64,000 nucleotides of DNA from Paenibacillus sp. FSL W8-0426 (GCF_037969725.1 NZ_CP150203.1:2000001-2064000), one strand, 5' to 3'; positions 50,818 to 60,765 are shown, numbered from the stretch's first letter. A program made the numbers and translations. The notes: generated from the letters alone by a model not told the origin.

Positions 50818-51249
50818 TTATTGGTCGCGAAAGGCTTTGAACCAATGAAAGGGCTGAATCTCATCCAGCCTTTTGTAAATTAACCGACCCTCCGGATCGT
50901 AGATGGCGGCTTTGACGTCTTCTCCCCAAAAAAACAACCGTTCCTGGCAAACGCCGCAAGGCGTCAATACTTTGAATTCGGATTGCTCGTCATCGCGGGC
51001 CACGCAGATGGAATGGGTGACGTGTTCGTTGAGCTTGTGAGCTTCCAGAAAGGCTCCGGTCTCCATGCACAATTCGGTCGCGGCATTGATCACTTCGGGA
51101 GCAACGCTGATGAGGACCGAGCCTTGTTCGGTGTAGACGGCAGCTGCGCCTCCCCAACCCTGGGGATATCGATGTTTTACAAAGGCGGTTGCCTCATCGT
51201 ACAGCTTTTGTTCAATGGAATGATGTTCAATATTTGTTTTCATCGTCAT
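50818..51249 (-). CDS. Cytidine deaminase-family protein
   Basis: The 143-residue zinc deaminase fold has the active-site pair 'ELCMETGAF' (C-x-E, where cytidine deaminase has CAE) and 'TPCGVCQERL' (PCxxC). The family includes cytidine and blasticidin S deaminases; the substrate is not readable. GGAGA precedes the ATG, which overlaps the stop of the upstream LtaS-like gene by four bases, so the two are translationally coupled. This pairing is unusual. Confidence 0.88.
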   Translation of the reverse strand: MTMKTNIEHHSIEQKLYDEATAFVKHRYPQGWGGAAAVYTEQGSVLISVAPEVINAATELCMETGAFLEAHKLNEHVTHSICVARDDEQSEFKVLTPCGVCQERLFFWGEDVKAAIYDPEGRLIYKRLDEIQPFHWFKAFRDQ

Positions 51250-53237
51250 TGGGGTTCTCCTTTTTCCTGCCGCAAGCGCGGAATGAGGTCATAGGTAATG
51301 ACCGTATCCGACACCTGCAATCGTTTCTGCGCTTCTTCATGTCCAGGGCGGCATGCATTGATGCCTGTTGGTGCGCTTGTGCTTATATCGTAACATGAAC
51401 CGTTCTCGAACAGGTAGTCGTCCGAGGGGATATAAAACAACGAGCCGTCCGTAAATGCGCCGCTGCGCAGCACGACCGTCCGCGGCGACCCGGAGTACAG
51501 GTCGTTCCCCATGTGGTAATATGCTTGATCGGAGATGCCGAGCAGGTGCAGCACCGAAGGCGTAATGTCGAGCTGTCCTGCGGGAGCGTCGATGGTGCCT
51601 GCGCCTGCGCCGTCCGGAAGATGCACGAGCAGCGGCACCTCGTTCATGATCTGTTCCATGTCCAATGCATTCAACGAGCGGCCCAAAAATTTCTCGTAAT
51701 CATCCTGTTCAGTGATTGAATTGTCATGATCCCCGTAAAACATAAATATCGTATTGTCCCACCAGCCGCGGCTTTTAAGATCCTCTACCATGCTGCCGAG
51801 TGCGGCGTCGACATAATGGACCGATTGCAAGTAATTCCCGAGCATCGTGCCCTCGAATTCGCCGACATCCAGTTGGCGTTTATTCTGCGGAAGGGAGTAA
51901 GGGTGATGGCTGCTAAGCGTGATCAGGAACGAATAGAACGGGGCGACGGCCTCGCCGCTCATTTTGTCGACAGATTGACGGAAAAAGGACTTGTCGGATA
52001 AGGACCAGCCGAGCGGGTCATCCTCCACAAAGTCGTTTTTGCTGTAAAATCGGTCATATTTCATATTTCGATACATCGTATACCTGTTCCAGAAGCCGCT
52101 CTCATAGGCGTGAAACGCGTTGGTGCTGTACCCTGAATCTTTCAGGATGGAGGGCAGCGAGTCATACGTATGGTCGGCGTAGCGAACGAAGACCGAGCCG
52201 GACGGCAGCGGATGCAGCGAAATGTTGGCGCCGAAGTCGGCATCCGACGTTCTTCCTTGGCCGGTCTGGTGGTAAAAATGGCTATAGTACTGGCTTTCTT
52301 TCATCAGCTCGTTAAAATGGGGCGTAATCTCCTGGCCGTTGATGCTGCGTCCGATCATGAAGTTCATGAAGGCCTCGCCCTGCACGATGATGACGTTGCT
52401 GTTTTTGTATTTGCCAAACCACTCGTCCTGCGGCGAACCGGCTTCTTGCCGAGCCGAGAAATAGGAACGAACCTGCTGCAGTTCGCTCTCGCTGGCTTCC
52501 GTTCCTGAACCGATGTGGTCCCGGGCGAAGCTGTACAGATCGTAACCGTGAAAGGCGATCAGACCGGTCACGTTGTACATCGATACGTTCCACCAATTAT
52601 TGTCGAACAAGCCTTTTGCCCAGGTCTGGCTGTAATAATAAATTGGCCCGACAGCCAGGCCTAGTCCAAGCACAAGGGCGATGCAGCCCGACGCGAATCG
52701 GCGAATGCGCGTTTGCCTGCGAGTCCCTTTCGTTCGAACTGAAGAGCTCTCGAAGGCGTGCAGGCTGTAATGCCGTGGGGAGCGACGACCAAAGAGAACG
52801 ATGATGCCATATGGGATGACGAGCAGCCAGTCGGCAAAAAACAAGATGTCGCTAACATGAAGCAGCGTGACGATGCTGTCTCCCAGCGCATTGACTTGTC
52901 CGGCTTGCATAAGCACAGGAATGGTCAAAAAGTCTTGGAAATACCGGTAGTAGACCATATCCGCATAAATCAGCGCCGTGAGGAACAGGTGCAGCAGGAC
53001 AAGTCCTGCCATTCTGCCTTTGGGCGGAAGCCACCAGGTCCAGAAGGAGACAAGCAGCAGGGAACCCACGGCGATCACTTTGTCAAAAAAGTCCATCGTA
53101 ATGTTGTATGCATGCAGATTGTGATGCAGCCAGATCAGTTTGAATAGGATGAGTGCCAGAAACACAAGGTAAATCGTCAGCGGATGGTTCAGCAGTTTGC
53201 GCAGCATGCCGCTCGGTGTTGACCGGGTAAGGACCAC
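51246..53237 (-). CDS. LtaS-type lipoteichoic acid synthase/sulfatase-family enzyme
   Basis: The 663-residue membrane enzyme has five N-terminal TM helices (residues about 15-210) and an extracellular sulfatase-type domain (about 270-620). All LtaS catalytic residues are visible: E in 'VIIVQGEAFMNF', the nucleophile T in 'TGQGRTSDADF', H in 'TLSSHHPYSLP' and DH in 'MFYGDHDNS'. The expected reaction is transfer of glycerol phosphate from phosphatidylglycerol, although YvgJ-type primases and other homologues exist. GGAGGAACATC precedes the ATG. It shares a transcript with the deaminase gene. Confidence 0.93.
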   Translation of the reverse strand: MVLTRSTPSGMLRKLLNHPLTIYLVFLALILFKLIWLHHNLHAYNITMDFFDKVIAVGSLLLVSFWTWWLPPKGRMAGLVLLHLFLTALIYADMVYYRYFQDFLTIPVLMQAGQVNALGDSIVTLLHVSDILFFADWLLVIPYGIIVLFGRRSPRHYSLHAFESSSVRTKGTRRQTRIRRFASGCIALVLGLGLAVGPIYYYSQTWAKGLFDNNWWNVSMYNVTGLIAFHGYDLYSFARDHIGSGTEASESELQQVRSYFSARQEAGSPQDEWFGKYKNSNVIIVQGEAFMNFMIGRSINGQEITPHFNELMKESQYYSHFYHQTGQGRTSDADFGANISLHPLPSGSVFVRYADHTYDSLPSILKDSGYSTNAFHAYESGFWNRYTMYRNMKYDRFYSKNDFVEDDPLGWSLSDKSFFRQSVDKMSGEAVAPFYSFLITLSSHHPYSLPQNKRQLDVGEFEGTMLGNYLQSVHYVDAALGSMVEDLKSRGWWDNTIFMFYGDHDNSITEQDDYEKFLGRSLNALDMEQIMNEVPLLVHLPDGAGAGTIDAPAGQLDITPSVLHLLGISDQAYYHMGNDLYSGSPRTVVLRSGAFTDGSLFYIPSDDYLFENGSCYDISTSAPTGINACRPGHEEAQKRLQVSDTVITYDLIPRLRQEKGEPQ

Positions 53238-53546
53238 GATGATGTTCCTCCTGTAAATTCATTTGTTAACGCAGTGTAAAACGGGACTCCATTCATTATA
53301 GCGCGGCCTCACTCCATTTCAACCGGGCGGAAATAGACGAAGGTTATCTCTCCCATTCATAGGATGGGTAACGCTGTGTCTGGATATGTGGAGGAACTCT
53401 CAAGGGGAGCAAGGTATGAGAAGATCGCGATCATCGGTGCCGCAGCGGAACGAAAAAAGCCCTTGCCTGAGGAAGGCAAGGGCCGGCTAAGAGGGACCTG
53501 CACCGGTTGCGGTTGATCGCAGTGCCAACCGAACCATGCTCTCGTT
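53238..53546. other. Gap holding the terminator of the rRNA methyltransferase gene
   Basis: 309 bases without a gene. On the minus strand GCCCTTGCC pairs with GGCAAGGGC and reads into TTTTTTC (53454-53483), ending the downstream-lying minus-strand methyltransferase gene. The rest shows nothing. Confidence 0.75.
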
Positions 53547-54695
53547 TTATTCGGGTTTAGGTCCGCGCGGCGGCAATGGGCCGAGATATTGGTAAAATTG
53601 GGTCTCAATGCGTCCGTTGAACAGCTTGCGCCGTTTGTCCGCTTTCCGGCCGAAATAATGCTCGAACGATTTGGTGGACGTGATCGCAAAAAAGGACCAT
53701 GTCGGCATTTCCAGGGCGGAGCGTCCGAGAGAACGAATGAGTTTCTCGACTTCCTTGTCGTCGCCAAGACGTTCGCCATAAGGAGGATTGGTCATTAACA
53801 CGCCATATTCTCCCTGTGGTCTTGCGCGATGCGCAGGCATCACGCTGAGCTGAATGTCTTTGGCGAAGCCGGCGCTCTTGACGGCTGCTTTGGCGACTTC
53901 GATGGCTTCCGGATCGATATCGCTGCCGGCAATTTGCAGCGGCACGTCGTCTTGAACGGCATCGAAGGCTTCCTCGCGGGCCTGTTCCCACAGTTCTGGC
54001 GGAACGACGCCCCAATGTTCCGCATTGAAGGAACGGCGCAGTCCCGGCGCAATATTCCAGCCGATCATGGCCGCTTCGATGAGCATCGTGCCCGAACCGC
54101 AGCACGGATCATAGAACGGGCGGTTCACGTTCCAACGGCTGAGCTGGATTAGCGCGGCCGCGAGCGTTTCCTTGAGCGGTGCTTCCGTTACCAGTTTGCG
54201 ATACCCGCGTTTATGGAGCCCTGCACCTGTCGTGTCCAGCGTAAGCAGGGCGCGATCGTTGAGAAGAGATACCTCGATCACGTATCTCGCGCCATTTTCG
54301 GGAAACCACTCCGTGCGATGCGTCAGCTTCAGTTTTTCGACGATCGCTTTTTTGACGATCCCTTGGGCCGCGGGCACGCTGCTCAGTTGGGATTTGTGGG
54401 AACGCCCTTCGACAGGGAATTCGCCGTTTGCCGGAATCCATTCTTCCCAAGGGAGCGCCTTGGTCCCTTCGAACAATTCGTCGAATGTGGTCGCATCGAA
54501 TTCGCCCATTTTGACGAGCACCCGATCCGAGCTTCTCAGCCACAGATTGCAGCGGCAAATGTCGATGTAATCCCCTGTAAACGTGACCCGCCCGTTCTCT
54601 GTCTTGACATCCTCGTATCCTAGTTCTTTCAGTTCCCTGGCGACAACCGCCTCAAGCCCCATCGCCGAGGTGGCGATCAATTGCAATTGAGCCAT
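53547..54695 (-). CDS. THUMP-domain class I rRNA methyltransferase (YpsC/RlmL-like)
   Basis: The 382-residue protein has an N-terminal ferredoxin-like and THUMP region (about 1-160) and a SAM methyltransferase domain (about 165-375). 'PFYDPCCGSGTMLIEAAMIGWNIAPGLRRSF' and the N6-adenine/N2-guanine motif 'VLMTNPPYGERLGDD' are both present. It resembles the RlmL N-terminal half, which makes m2G in 23S rRNA. No strong ribosome site was clear before the ATG. Confidence 0.92.
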   Translation of the reverse strand: MAQLQLIATSAMGLEAVVARELKELGYEDVKTENGRVTFTGDYIDICRCNLWLRSSDRVLVKMGEFDATTFDELFEGTKALPWEEWIPANGEFPVEGRSHKSQLSSVPAAQGIVKKAIVEKLKLTHRTEWFPENGARYVIEVSLLNDRALLTLDTTGAGLHKRGYRKLVTEAPLKETLAAALIQLSRWNVNRPFYDPCCGSGTMLIEAAMIGWNIAPGLRRSFNAEHWGVVPPELWEQAREEAFDAVQDDVPLQIAGSDIDPEAIEVAKAAVKSAGFAKDIQLSVMPAHRARPQGEYGVLMTNPPYGERLGDDKEVEKLIRSLGRSALEMPTWSFFAITSTKSFEHYFGRKADKRRKLFNGRIETQFYQYLGPLPPRGPKPE

Positions 54696-54911
54696 TGCTA
54701 AATATTCAACTCCATTTCAGGCTGGAAGGAAATATGCCTTTCCGATGCCGTATAGTAGACGGTGCGGCCTTGCCGCTTGCCGTGAAAAAACTTACAATGA
54801 GTAATGCGGTATGTATTCAAGCTTAACCGCCTGTATCAATAACAAACATTCATTATAGAACATTGGGATGCAGATGGAAAGCGGTCCAAGTGTCCGAGGG
54901 AGGATATTGCG

Positions 54912-55544
54912 GTGAATTTGACACCTGACGAATATGTGAATCAATTATATCAAGAGGATGAGCTCTTGTTGAAAGTGAAGGAGGCCATTCGGGCGAGCGG
55001 GATGCCTGAAGTGTCCATTGCCCCGGCGTACGGCCGTTTGCTGACTTTCCTGGCGAAAACATCCGGCGCTTCGGCCATTCTCGAAATCGGGGCTCTGGGA
55101 GGGTATAGCGGCATCTGCCTGGCCCGCGGCTTGGGGGAAGGCGGCAAGCTGACCTCGCTCGAATTGAAAGAAGCTTACGCAGCGATGGCGAAAGGCCATC
55201 TGGAAGAAGGCGGTTTCGGAGATAAAGTGGAGTATCACATCGGTCCTGCCGCAGACAGCTTGCAGCGGCTCGAAGAGGAAGGGCGCACGTTCGATTTCGT
55301 TTTCATCGATGCGGACAAGGAAAACTATCCGGTTTATCTCGATTACGCAATCCGGCTGGCCCGTCCGGGAACGGTCATCGTAGGCGACAATTGCTTCCTG
55401 CGAGGTCGTACGTTGAATCCGGACAAGCAAGGCCCGGCCGTGCTCGCCGTGCGCCGTTTCAACGAACAGATGGCCAGTGACCCGCGCCTCGTGACCACGA
55501 TGCTGCCGGATTACGATGGTTTGGCCCTGGCCTGGGTGAAGTGA
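54912..55544 (+). CDS. Class I SAM-dependent O-methyltransferase
   Basis: The 210-residue enzyme is of the caffeoyl-CoA/catechol O-methyltransferase type: 'AILEIGALGGYSGICLARGL' (SAM), 'LTSLELKEAYAAMA' and 'FDFVFIDADKENYPVYLDYAIRLARPGTVIVGDN' (metal-binding Asp and Asn). The substrate is unknown. GTG start 8 bases after GGAGG. A terminator follows. Confidence 0.93.
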   Translation: MNLTPDEYVNQLYQEDELLLKVKEAIRASGMPEVSIAPAYGRLLTFLAKTSGASAILEIGALGGYSGICLARGLGEGGKLTSLELKEAYAAMAKGHLEEGGFGDKVEYHIGPAADSLQRLEEEGRTFDFVFIDADKENYPVYLDYAIRLARPGTVIVGDNCFLRGRTLNPDKQGPAVLAVRRFNEQMASDPRLVTTMLPDYDGLALAWVK

Positions 55545-55563
55545 AAAAATAGGTACATCGTTA

Positions 55564-55604
55564 AGAAAGACCACGCCTGTTCTTCCTGAGGGCGTGGTCT
55601 TTCT
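55564..55604 (+). terminator. Terminator of the O-methyltransferase gene
   Basis: AGAAAGACCACGCC pairs with GGGCGTGGTCTTTCT across a 12-base loop; the following T-run is short. Confidence 0.75.
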
Positions 55605-55692
55605 GCGGGTTTAAACGGTTTTTTAAATGTATGATGGCTGCTGCATGTTCATTAAGATCGTCTATGGGTTGGCCGGAATCGGCGTATCCTTA

Positions 55693-56904
55693 TTATACTT
55701 CAGGCGTTCCGTAGGTTTCGAACCATTTCTTGATCGTATCGAAATCGCTGCTGAACGAGAGGGAGAGCATCAGCAAGATCCGAGCCTGCTGCGGGCTAAG
55801 GTTGTCTCCGGCGATGATGCCGTCGCTGCCCCCGTATACGCTTCCCGAGCCTGTACGGGTTGTCGTCACGAAAACGACGCCTTCTTCGATCGCTTTGGTG
55901 CGTGCTTGACCCATCGCTTTTGAAATGCCGCCTGCGCCGGTGCCTGACGTTACGATGCCCTTGGCTCCGCCTTTAACGAAGCCTTCGATGGCTTCTCCTC
56001 CGGCTTCCTGGTAAGAGATCGCGATCTCGACCTTCGCGAGGTCGGATTTTTTGATTTTGCTCAGATCGAAGACCGGTTTGGCTGCCCCGGAAGGCTGCAT
56101 GGCCCGCGAAGGTGCGCGGTAGATGCGAATGTTGTCTTCATCGATGTAACCGACGGCCCCAAGCATCGGGGTTTCAAAGGTGTCTGTGCGATAGTCGTTC
56201 GTTTTGGTTACGCCTCGTGCCAGTTGAATGGTGTCATTCAACATGAGCACGGTGCCGAAGGAAGTGGTGCGACCGCTCGCGGACAATTTGATGGCATTGT
56301 ACAAGTTGGCCTGCGCATCGGAACCAATCACCGTCCATGGCCGCATCGATCCGGTGATCACTACCGGTTTGTCGCTTTGGACCGTCAAATCGAGGAAATA
56401 GGCGATTTCCTCCATGGTATCCGTTCCTGTCGTGACGACAACGCCGTCATATTGTTTGAGCGCTTCGTCTACGGATTGCGAGAGATCATAGAGATCGGCC
56501 ATGGTATAGGAGCCTGAACCGGAATTGCCGAACTGGAGCGTATTGACATCCGCGATCTTCTGTTTATCGGGCAGTGAATCCACCATATCGGCTATGGCCA
56601 GCGTACCGGCTTTGTAGTTTTGAAAGCTGGTTTCGTCCTTGGACTGGCCGGCGATGGTTCCCCCTGTACCGATGACGAGAACGTTAGGCAGCTGGGATTG
56701 TTTGGCGGCATCAGTGACAGGAGGAATGGTTGTGTTGCGCGCCGGCGTGGACGATGTCGTCTGCACGGGAGCCGTCGTACCGCTCGTTTCGACGATGGCG
56801 GCAGAGGCTGCGTAAGTTCCGATTGGGGATAAGGAGATGGTCAGTGCTGTCAAAGCGGCTGTGCTCCATACAGCCCAAGGGCGAAGATTTGAACGTTTTG
56901 TCAT
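55693..56904 (-). CDS. Secreted type II L-asparaginase
   Basis: The 403-residue protein has an N-terminal signal peptide ('RPWAVWSTAALTALTISLSPIGTYAASA'), a low-complexity threonine/proline linker, and an asparaginase domain from about residue 70. Catalytic threonines lie in 'VIGTGGTIAG' and 'VVTTGTDTMEEIAYFL'. It should hydrolyse asparagine outside the cell. ATG 56904 follows AAGGAGCG; the frame is open 48 codons upstream without homology. A promoter with near-consensus boxes lies about 60 bases upstream. Confidence 0.93.
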   Translation of the reverse strand: MTKRSNLRPWAVWSTAALTALTISLSPIGTYAASAAIVETSGTTAPVQTTSSTPARNTTIPPVTDAAKQSQLPNVLVIGTGGTIAGQSKDETSFQNYKAGTLAIADMVDSLPDKQKIADVNTLQFGNSGSGSYTMADLYDLSQSVDEALKQYDGVVVTTGTDTMEEIAYFLDLTVQSDKPVVITGSMRPWTVIGSDAQANLYNAIKLSASGRTTSFGTVLMLNDTIQLARGVTKTNDYRTDTFETPMLGAVGYIDEDNIRIYRAPSRAMQPSGAAKPVFDLSKIKKSDLAKVEIAISYQEAGGEAIEGFVKGGAKGIVTSGTGAGGISKAMGQARTKAIEEGVVFVTTTRTGSGSVYGGSDGIIAGDNLSPQQARILLMLSLSFSSDFDTIKKWFETYGTPEV

Positions 56905-57349
56905 AGTAACACGCTCCTTCAGGTCAATGGTGTGTGAGGTATTATGTAATGATTGTAGGGTTATTGTATTATGTGTTAGAAAATATGACAAACGAAAGAT
57001 TGCATAAGGAAAGCGGTTAAATTGAAAGATTGAAAGAGTATATTGCATATTTATTTGAAATTTTGAGGAAAAATACGACGTTGGAATGATTGGGTTTTCA
57101 TCTGATTATGTCAGATAATATTCCATAATAGGCTTGAGGTTGTGCTGTCATGATCGGTATAGGCGAGAAATGAAATCGTCTATCGATAAACTCAGAGAGG
57201 TTGGGCCGATTATTGGTCACGTAGCTTCGTATATAACGGGCGGATGCAGGACATTCCTTTGAAAAAAAAGAGCTCCCCTCCAAGTCTTCCTGTAAAGGAA
57301 GCTCGGAGAGAAGCTGCATGTGGGATTCGTGGTCCGGGGAAGCTGCATG
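56905..57349. other. A+T-rich gap with the MFS gene terminator
   Basis: 445 bases hold the asparaginase promoter, an A+T-rich stretch and, on the minus strand, a hairpin CTTCC/GGAAG within GAGC...GCTC reading into T8 (57262-57305), the likely terminator of the MFS gene. GAAGCTGCATGT occurs twice within 30 bases near 57310-57350. No convincing gene was seen. Confidence 0.6.
56963..56991 (-). promoter_or_regulatory. Sigma-A promoter of the asparaginase gene
   Basis: On the minus strand TTGTCA (56986-56991), a 17-base spacer and TACAAT (56963-56968). Confidence 0.78.
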
Positions 57350-58588
57350 TCAAGGATCACGCAGGGATGCTGGTTTGCCGTACAGCTTGAATCGGACCCA
57401 GATCATATTCAGCAACAATAGGGCGCCCGACAAAATGAAAAGTCCTTCGATTCCGATAAAGCCGGCCAGGAAACCGCCGAACACGGCGCCGAGCATGTTG
57501 CCCAGTGCAAGCGTGCTCGTATTGAAGCTGAATGCACGGCTGATCATGCCTTCCGGCGAATAGGAACGGATCAGCGCATTGACGCTTGGCAGCAGGCCGC
57601 CCATGAACATACCCATGACGAAGCGTACAAGGATGAGCTGCCATACCGTCTGTACAAAGGCCTGCGGAATCAACATGAGGCCCGTGCCGATGAGTGAAAA
57701 GGTCAACACCTTGTGGGCCCCGATCTTGTCGCTGAGCTTGCCGAGCACGGGCGACATCGCCATGTTGGACATCCCGGTCACGGCACCGACCAACCCTGCC
57801 CAGAACGCTACGTTGACGTCGGACGCGTGAAGCTTCTGCACGTACAGCGGCAGCAGAGACATCGGACTGATCATGGCGAACTGAAGCAGGAACGTTACGG
57901 CGAACAATGCAGGGAGCTGCGGAAACTTGTTCAGCTCTTTCAAACCGGACAGGACCGATTGCTCTGGCAGCTTGGCCGCTTTTTCGCGGTCGAATGTCTC
58001 CCTAACGAAAAACAGGGCCAGCATCGAGGCCGTAAAGATCAGTCCGCCCGTAATGTAGAAAATCGGACGGAAGCCGACTTGGTCCGCCAGCAAACCGCCG
58101 ATCAGCGGGCCGAGAATCGTGCCGGCGACCTGGCCGGACTGGCTGATCCCCATGGCGAAGCCCATGCGGTCTTTTGGTGTCGTGCTTGAGATCAGCGATA
58201 CGGCGGCCGGGTTGAAGCCCGAAATCGTGCCGTTCAACAGGCGCAATAGCAGCAGCTGCCACGGGCTTTGCGCGAGTCCCATCAAGCCGATGACGATCGC
58301 CATGCCGAAGCCCGAACGCAGCAGCATGATTTTGCGGCCGTATTTGTCCGACAGCTTGCCCCACAGGGGCTGGAACAAAAAGGAGGTCAGGAAATTGGCC
58401 GCAAAGATGATCCCCGCCCAGATGCCGATTTCATGCTCGCCTACCACGCCGAGGTCTTGTGCCAAATAAAGGGACAAAAACGGGGTGATCATGGTCATAC
58501 CGGAGTTGGCCAGAAATTGCCCGAACCAAAGCACGATGAGGTTTACTTTCCAGGTTTTCAAAGTGCTTTTCACTCCTTTCTGGATCAT
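57350..58588 (-). CDS. MFS multidrug efflux transporter (MdtG-like)
   Basis: The 412-residue, 12-helix MFS protein carries motif A 'GKLSDKYGRKIMLL' after helix 2 and the related 'GKLSDKIGAHKVL' after helix 8. The pattern resembles MdtG/YqjV-type drug exporters. The substrate is unknown. AGGTG lies before ATG 58588; a TTG ten codons later, after AAAGGAG, is an alternative. It is divergent from the hem operon. Confidence 0.92.
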   Translation of the reverse strand: MIQKGVKSTLKTWKVNLIVLWFGQFLANSGMTMITPFLSLYLAQDLGVVGEHEIGIWAGIIFAANFLTSFLFQPLWGKLSDKYGRKIMLLRSGFGMAIVIGLMGLAQSPWQLLLLRLLNGTISGFNPAAVSLISSTTPKDRMGFAMGISQSGQVAGTILGPLIGGLLADQVGFRPIFYITGGLIFTASMLALFFVRETFDREKAAKLPEQSVLSGLKELNKFPQLPALFAVTFLLQFAMISPMSLLPLYVQKLHASDVNVAFWAGLVGAVTGMSNMAMSPVLGKLSDKIGAHKVLTFSLIGTGLMLIPQAFVQTVWQLILVRFVMGMFMGGLLPSVNALIRSYSPEGMISRAFSFNTSTLALGNMLGAVFGGFLAGFIGIEGLFILSGALLLLNMIWVRFKLYGKPASLRDP

Positions 58589-58688
58589 TTCTGAAACACC
58601 TAAAAAAACACGATTCTTTTATTATACCATAATTGGCATATGGGCATCGGGATGTAAGGAATGTCATAGTATTGTCATCCAGACGTGG

Positions 58689-58717
58689 TTGTTACTGGTC
58701 TTCAAAAAGGGCATAAT
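58689..58717 (+). promoter_or_regulatory. Sigma-A promoter of the hemEHY operon
   Basis: TTGTTA (58689-58694), a 17-base spacer and CATAAT (58712-58717), 40 bases before hemE. Confidence 0.72.
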
Positions 58718-58757
58718 GGTAGTTATGAGTCCAAAACGAGTTGGAGGCATCTTAACA

Positions 58758-59822
58758 ATGAGCTATAATGACCGTCTGATTCGGGCGAGCTTCGGACAGC
58801 AGGTGGACCGTGTTCCGGTGTGGTACATGCGTCAGGCTGGGCGTTACGATCCCGATTACCGCAAGATCAAAGAGAAATATTCATTGCTTGAAATTTGCCG
58901 CCAGCCCGAGCTGGCTGCTGAAGTGACCCTAATGCCGGTACGCAAACTCGGCGTGGATGCGGCTATTTTGTATTCCGATATTATGAATCCGGTTGCGTCA
59001 ATCGGCATTGATTTCGATATTGTCAAAAACATCGGTCCCGTCATCGATAATCCCATCCGCAGCGCTGCGGACGTGGATCGGCTTCGTCCCATCGACGTGG
59101 AGGGGGATTTGTCCCATATATTAGAGACGATCCGGATTCTGGACAAAGAGCTGGACGTTCCTTTGATTACGTTTGCGGGTGCGCCGTTTACGATCGCCAG
59201 CTATCTGATCGAAGGCAGGCCGTCCAAAGGATATATTCGCACCAAAACGTTGATGTACAGCGAGCCTGAAGTATGGCATCGGCTGATGCAGAAGCTGGGC
59301 GACATGGTCATTACATATGTACGAGCCCATATCGGCAGCGGCGGCAAAGCGTTCCAGTTGTTCGACAGCTGGGTAGGCGCGCTTTCACCGATTGACTTCA
59401 AGACCTATGTCCTGCCAACCATTACCCGTATCTTTGCCGAATTGTCGGATTTGAATGTACCCAAAATTTATTTCCCTGGCGTTGCTTCGGGAGAATTGCT
59501 GCCCGCGCTGCTTGAACTGCAGGCGAACGTCATTGGATTGGATTGGCGGGTATCCATCTCCGAAGGACGCAAGAGACTGGGGGGCAAGTTTGCCGTGCAA
59601 GGCAACCTTGACCCGTACGTGCTGACCGCGCCGATGGATGTCATCAAGCAGCAGGCCAAAGCGATCATCGACGAAGGCGTTAAGGAGCCGGGCTATATTT
59701 TCAATCTGGGTCATGGATTGTTCCCGGAAGCCTCGCTTGATAAATTGAAAGAATTGACGGCGTATATTCACGAATATTCTGCTGAAGCATTGAGAATGGG
59801 AGTGAAAGTTACCAATGACTAA
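58758..59822 (+). CDS. hemE: Uroporphyrinogen decarboxylase
   Basis: The 354-residue enzyme decarboxylates uroporphyrinogen III to coproporphyrinogen III. It begins MSYNDRLIRASFGQQVDRVPVWYMRQAGRYDPDYRKIKEKY, with the RQAGRY signature and, at the C terminus, 'FNLGHGLFPEASLDKL'. ATG 58758 follows GGAGG at 10 bases; the frame is open 91 codons further upstream without homology. The stop overlaps hemH by eight bases. Confidence 0.97.
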   Translation: MSYNDRLIRASFGQQVDRVPVWYMRQAGRYDPDYRKIKEKYSLLEICRQPELAAEVTLMPVRKLGVDAAILYSDIMNPVASIGIDFDIVKNIGPVIDNPIRSAADVDRLRPIDVEGDLSHILETIRILDKELDVPLITFAGAPFTIASYLIEGRPSKGYIRTKTLMYSEPEVWHRLMQKLGDMVITYVRAHIGSGGKAFQLFDSWVGALSPIDFKTYVLPTITRIFAELSDLNVPKIYFPGVASGELLPALLELQANVIGLDWRVSISEGRKRLGGKFAVQGNLDPYVLTAPMDVIKQQAKAIIDEGVKEPGYIFNLGHGLFPEASLDKLKELTAYIHEYSAEALRMGVKVTND

Positions 59823-60765
59823 TACAGTAGGCGTACTGGTGATGTCTTATGGCACACCGGAGAGCATGGAAGGCATCGAAGCGTACTACACGCATATTCG
59901 CCGGGGGCGTCCTCCCGAGCCGGAGCAATTGAAGGAATTGACGGATCGGTATGAGGCCATTGTCGGCGGTGTGTTCCCGCTCAGGGAAAACACGGACAAC
60001 CAAGTGAAGGCCCTGCAGGAAACATTGAACCGGGATGAGCGCACAACAGAGGTGGAATTCCGTTGTTATCAGGGATTGAAGCATGCCCGCCCGTTCATCG
60101 AGGACGGCGTTGAACAGATGGCCAAGGACGGCATCCGGACGGCGGTTGGCATCGTGCTTGCTCCACATTATTCCACGATGAGTGTGGGCAGCTACATTAA
60201 GCGTGCCCGCGAGAAGGCGGAGGAGCTCGGCATTCAGATGTCTTTCGTCGAAAGTTATCATCTGCATCCGAAGTTGATTCAGGCTTTTGCGAGCCGTGTC
60301 AATGCCAAGCTGGATGCGTTTGAGGAAGCTGGCGCAAAACGCGGGGAGGTTCGGGTCCTGTTCAGCGCACACAGTCTGCCCGAACGGATCGTCGGCATGG
60401 GCGATCCTTATCCGCAGCAGCTGCTGGAGACATCGGAAGCGATCGCTTCCCGCACGGGGATCAGTAATTGGCAGTTCACATGGCAGAGTGCGGGAAGAAC
60501 CGCAGAGCCGTGGTTGGGACCGGACATTCTGGACACGCTTCAGAATCTGGCGCGCGAGCAGGTGGAGGACGTCCTGGTGGCACCCGTCGGATTCGTGTCC
60601 GATCATTTGGAAGTGCTCTATGATCTGGATATTGAAGCCAAAACGATCGCCAAGGAAATCGACATACGTTTGATGCGCATTGATTCGCTGAACAGTGATC
60701 CTCTGTACATGGAAACGCTCAGCGATGTAATTATAGGCCGATGGCGGCAAGGAACAGATGCGTAA
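59815..60765 (+). CDS. hemH: Coproporphyrin ferrochelatase (HemH/CpfC)
   Basis: The 316-residue enzyme inserts ferrous iron into coproporphyrin III in the Firmicute haem pathway. The catalytic histidine is in 'LFSAHSLPERI' and the glutamate in 'VGFVSDHLEVLYDLD'. Its ATG lies inside the end of hemE (ATGACTAA), indicating translational coupling. The soluble, unextended form is typical of the CPD-type ferrochelatase of Gram-positive bacteria. Confidence 0.97.
   Translation: MTNTVGVLVMSYGTPESMEGIEAYYTHIRRGRPPEPEQLKELTDRYEAIVGGVFPLRENTDNQVKALQETLNRDERTTEVEFRCYQGLKHARPFIEDGVEQMAKDGIRTAVGIVLAPHYSTMSVGSYIKRAREKAEELGIQMSFVESYHLHPKLIQAFASRVNAKLDAFEEAGAKRGEVRVLFSAHSLPERIVGMGDPYPQQLLETSEAIASRTGISNWQFTWQSAGRTAEPWLGPDILDTLQNLAREQVEDVLVAPVGFVSDHLEVLYDLDIEAKTIAKEIDIRLMRIDSLNSDPLYMETLSDVIIGRWRQGTDA

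Noticed and set aside
57098..57319. 73-codon minus-strand frame downstream of the MFS gene
   Set aside because: It overlaps the probable terminator of the MFS gene and has no convincing ribosome site or motif.
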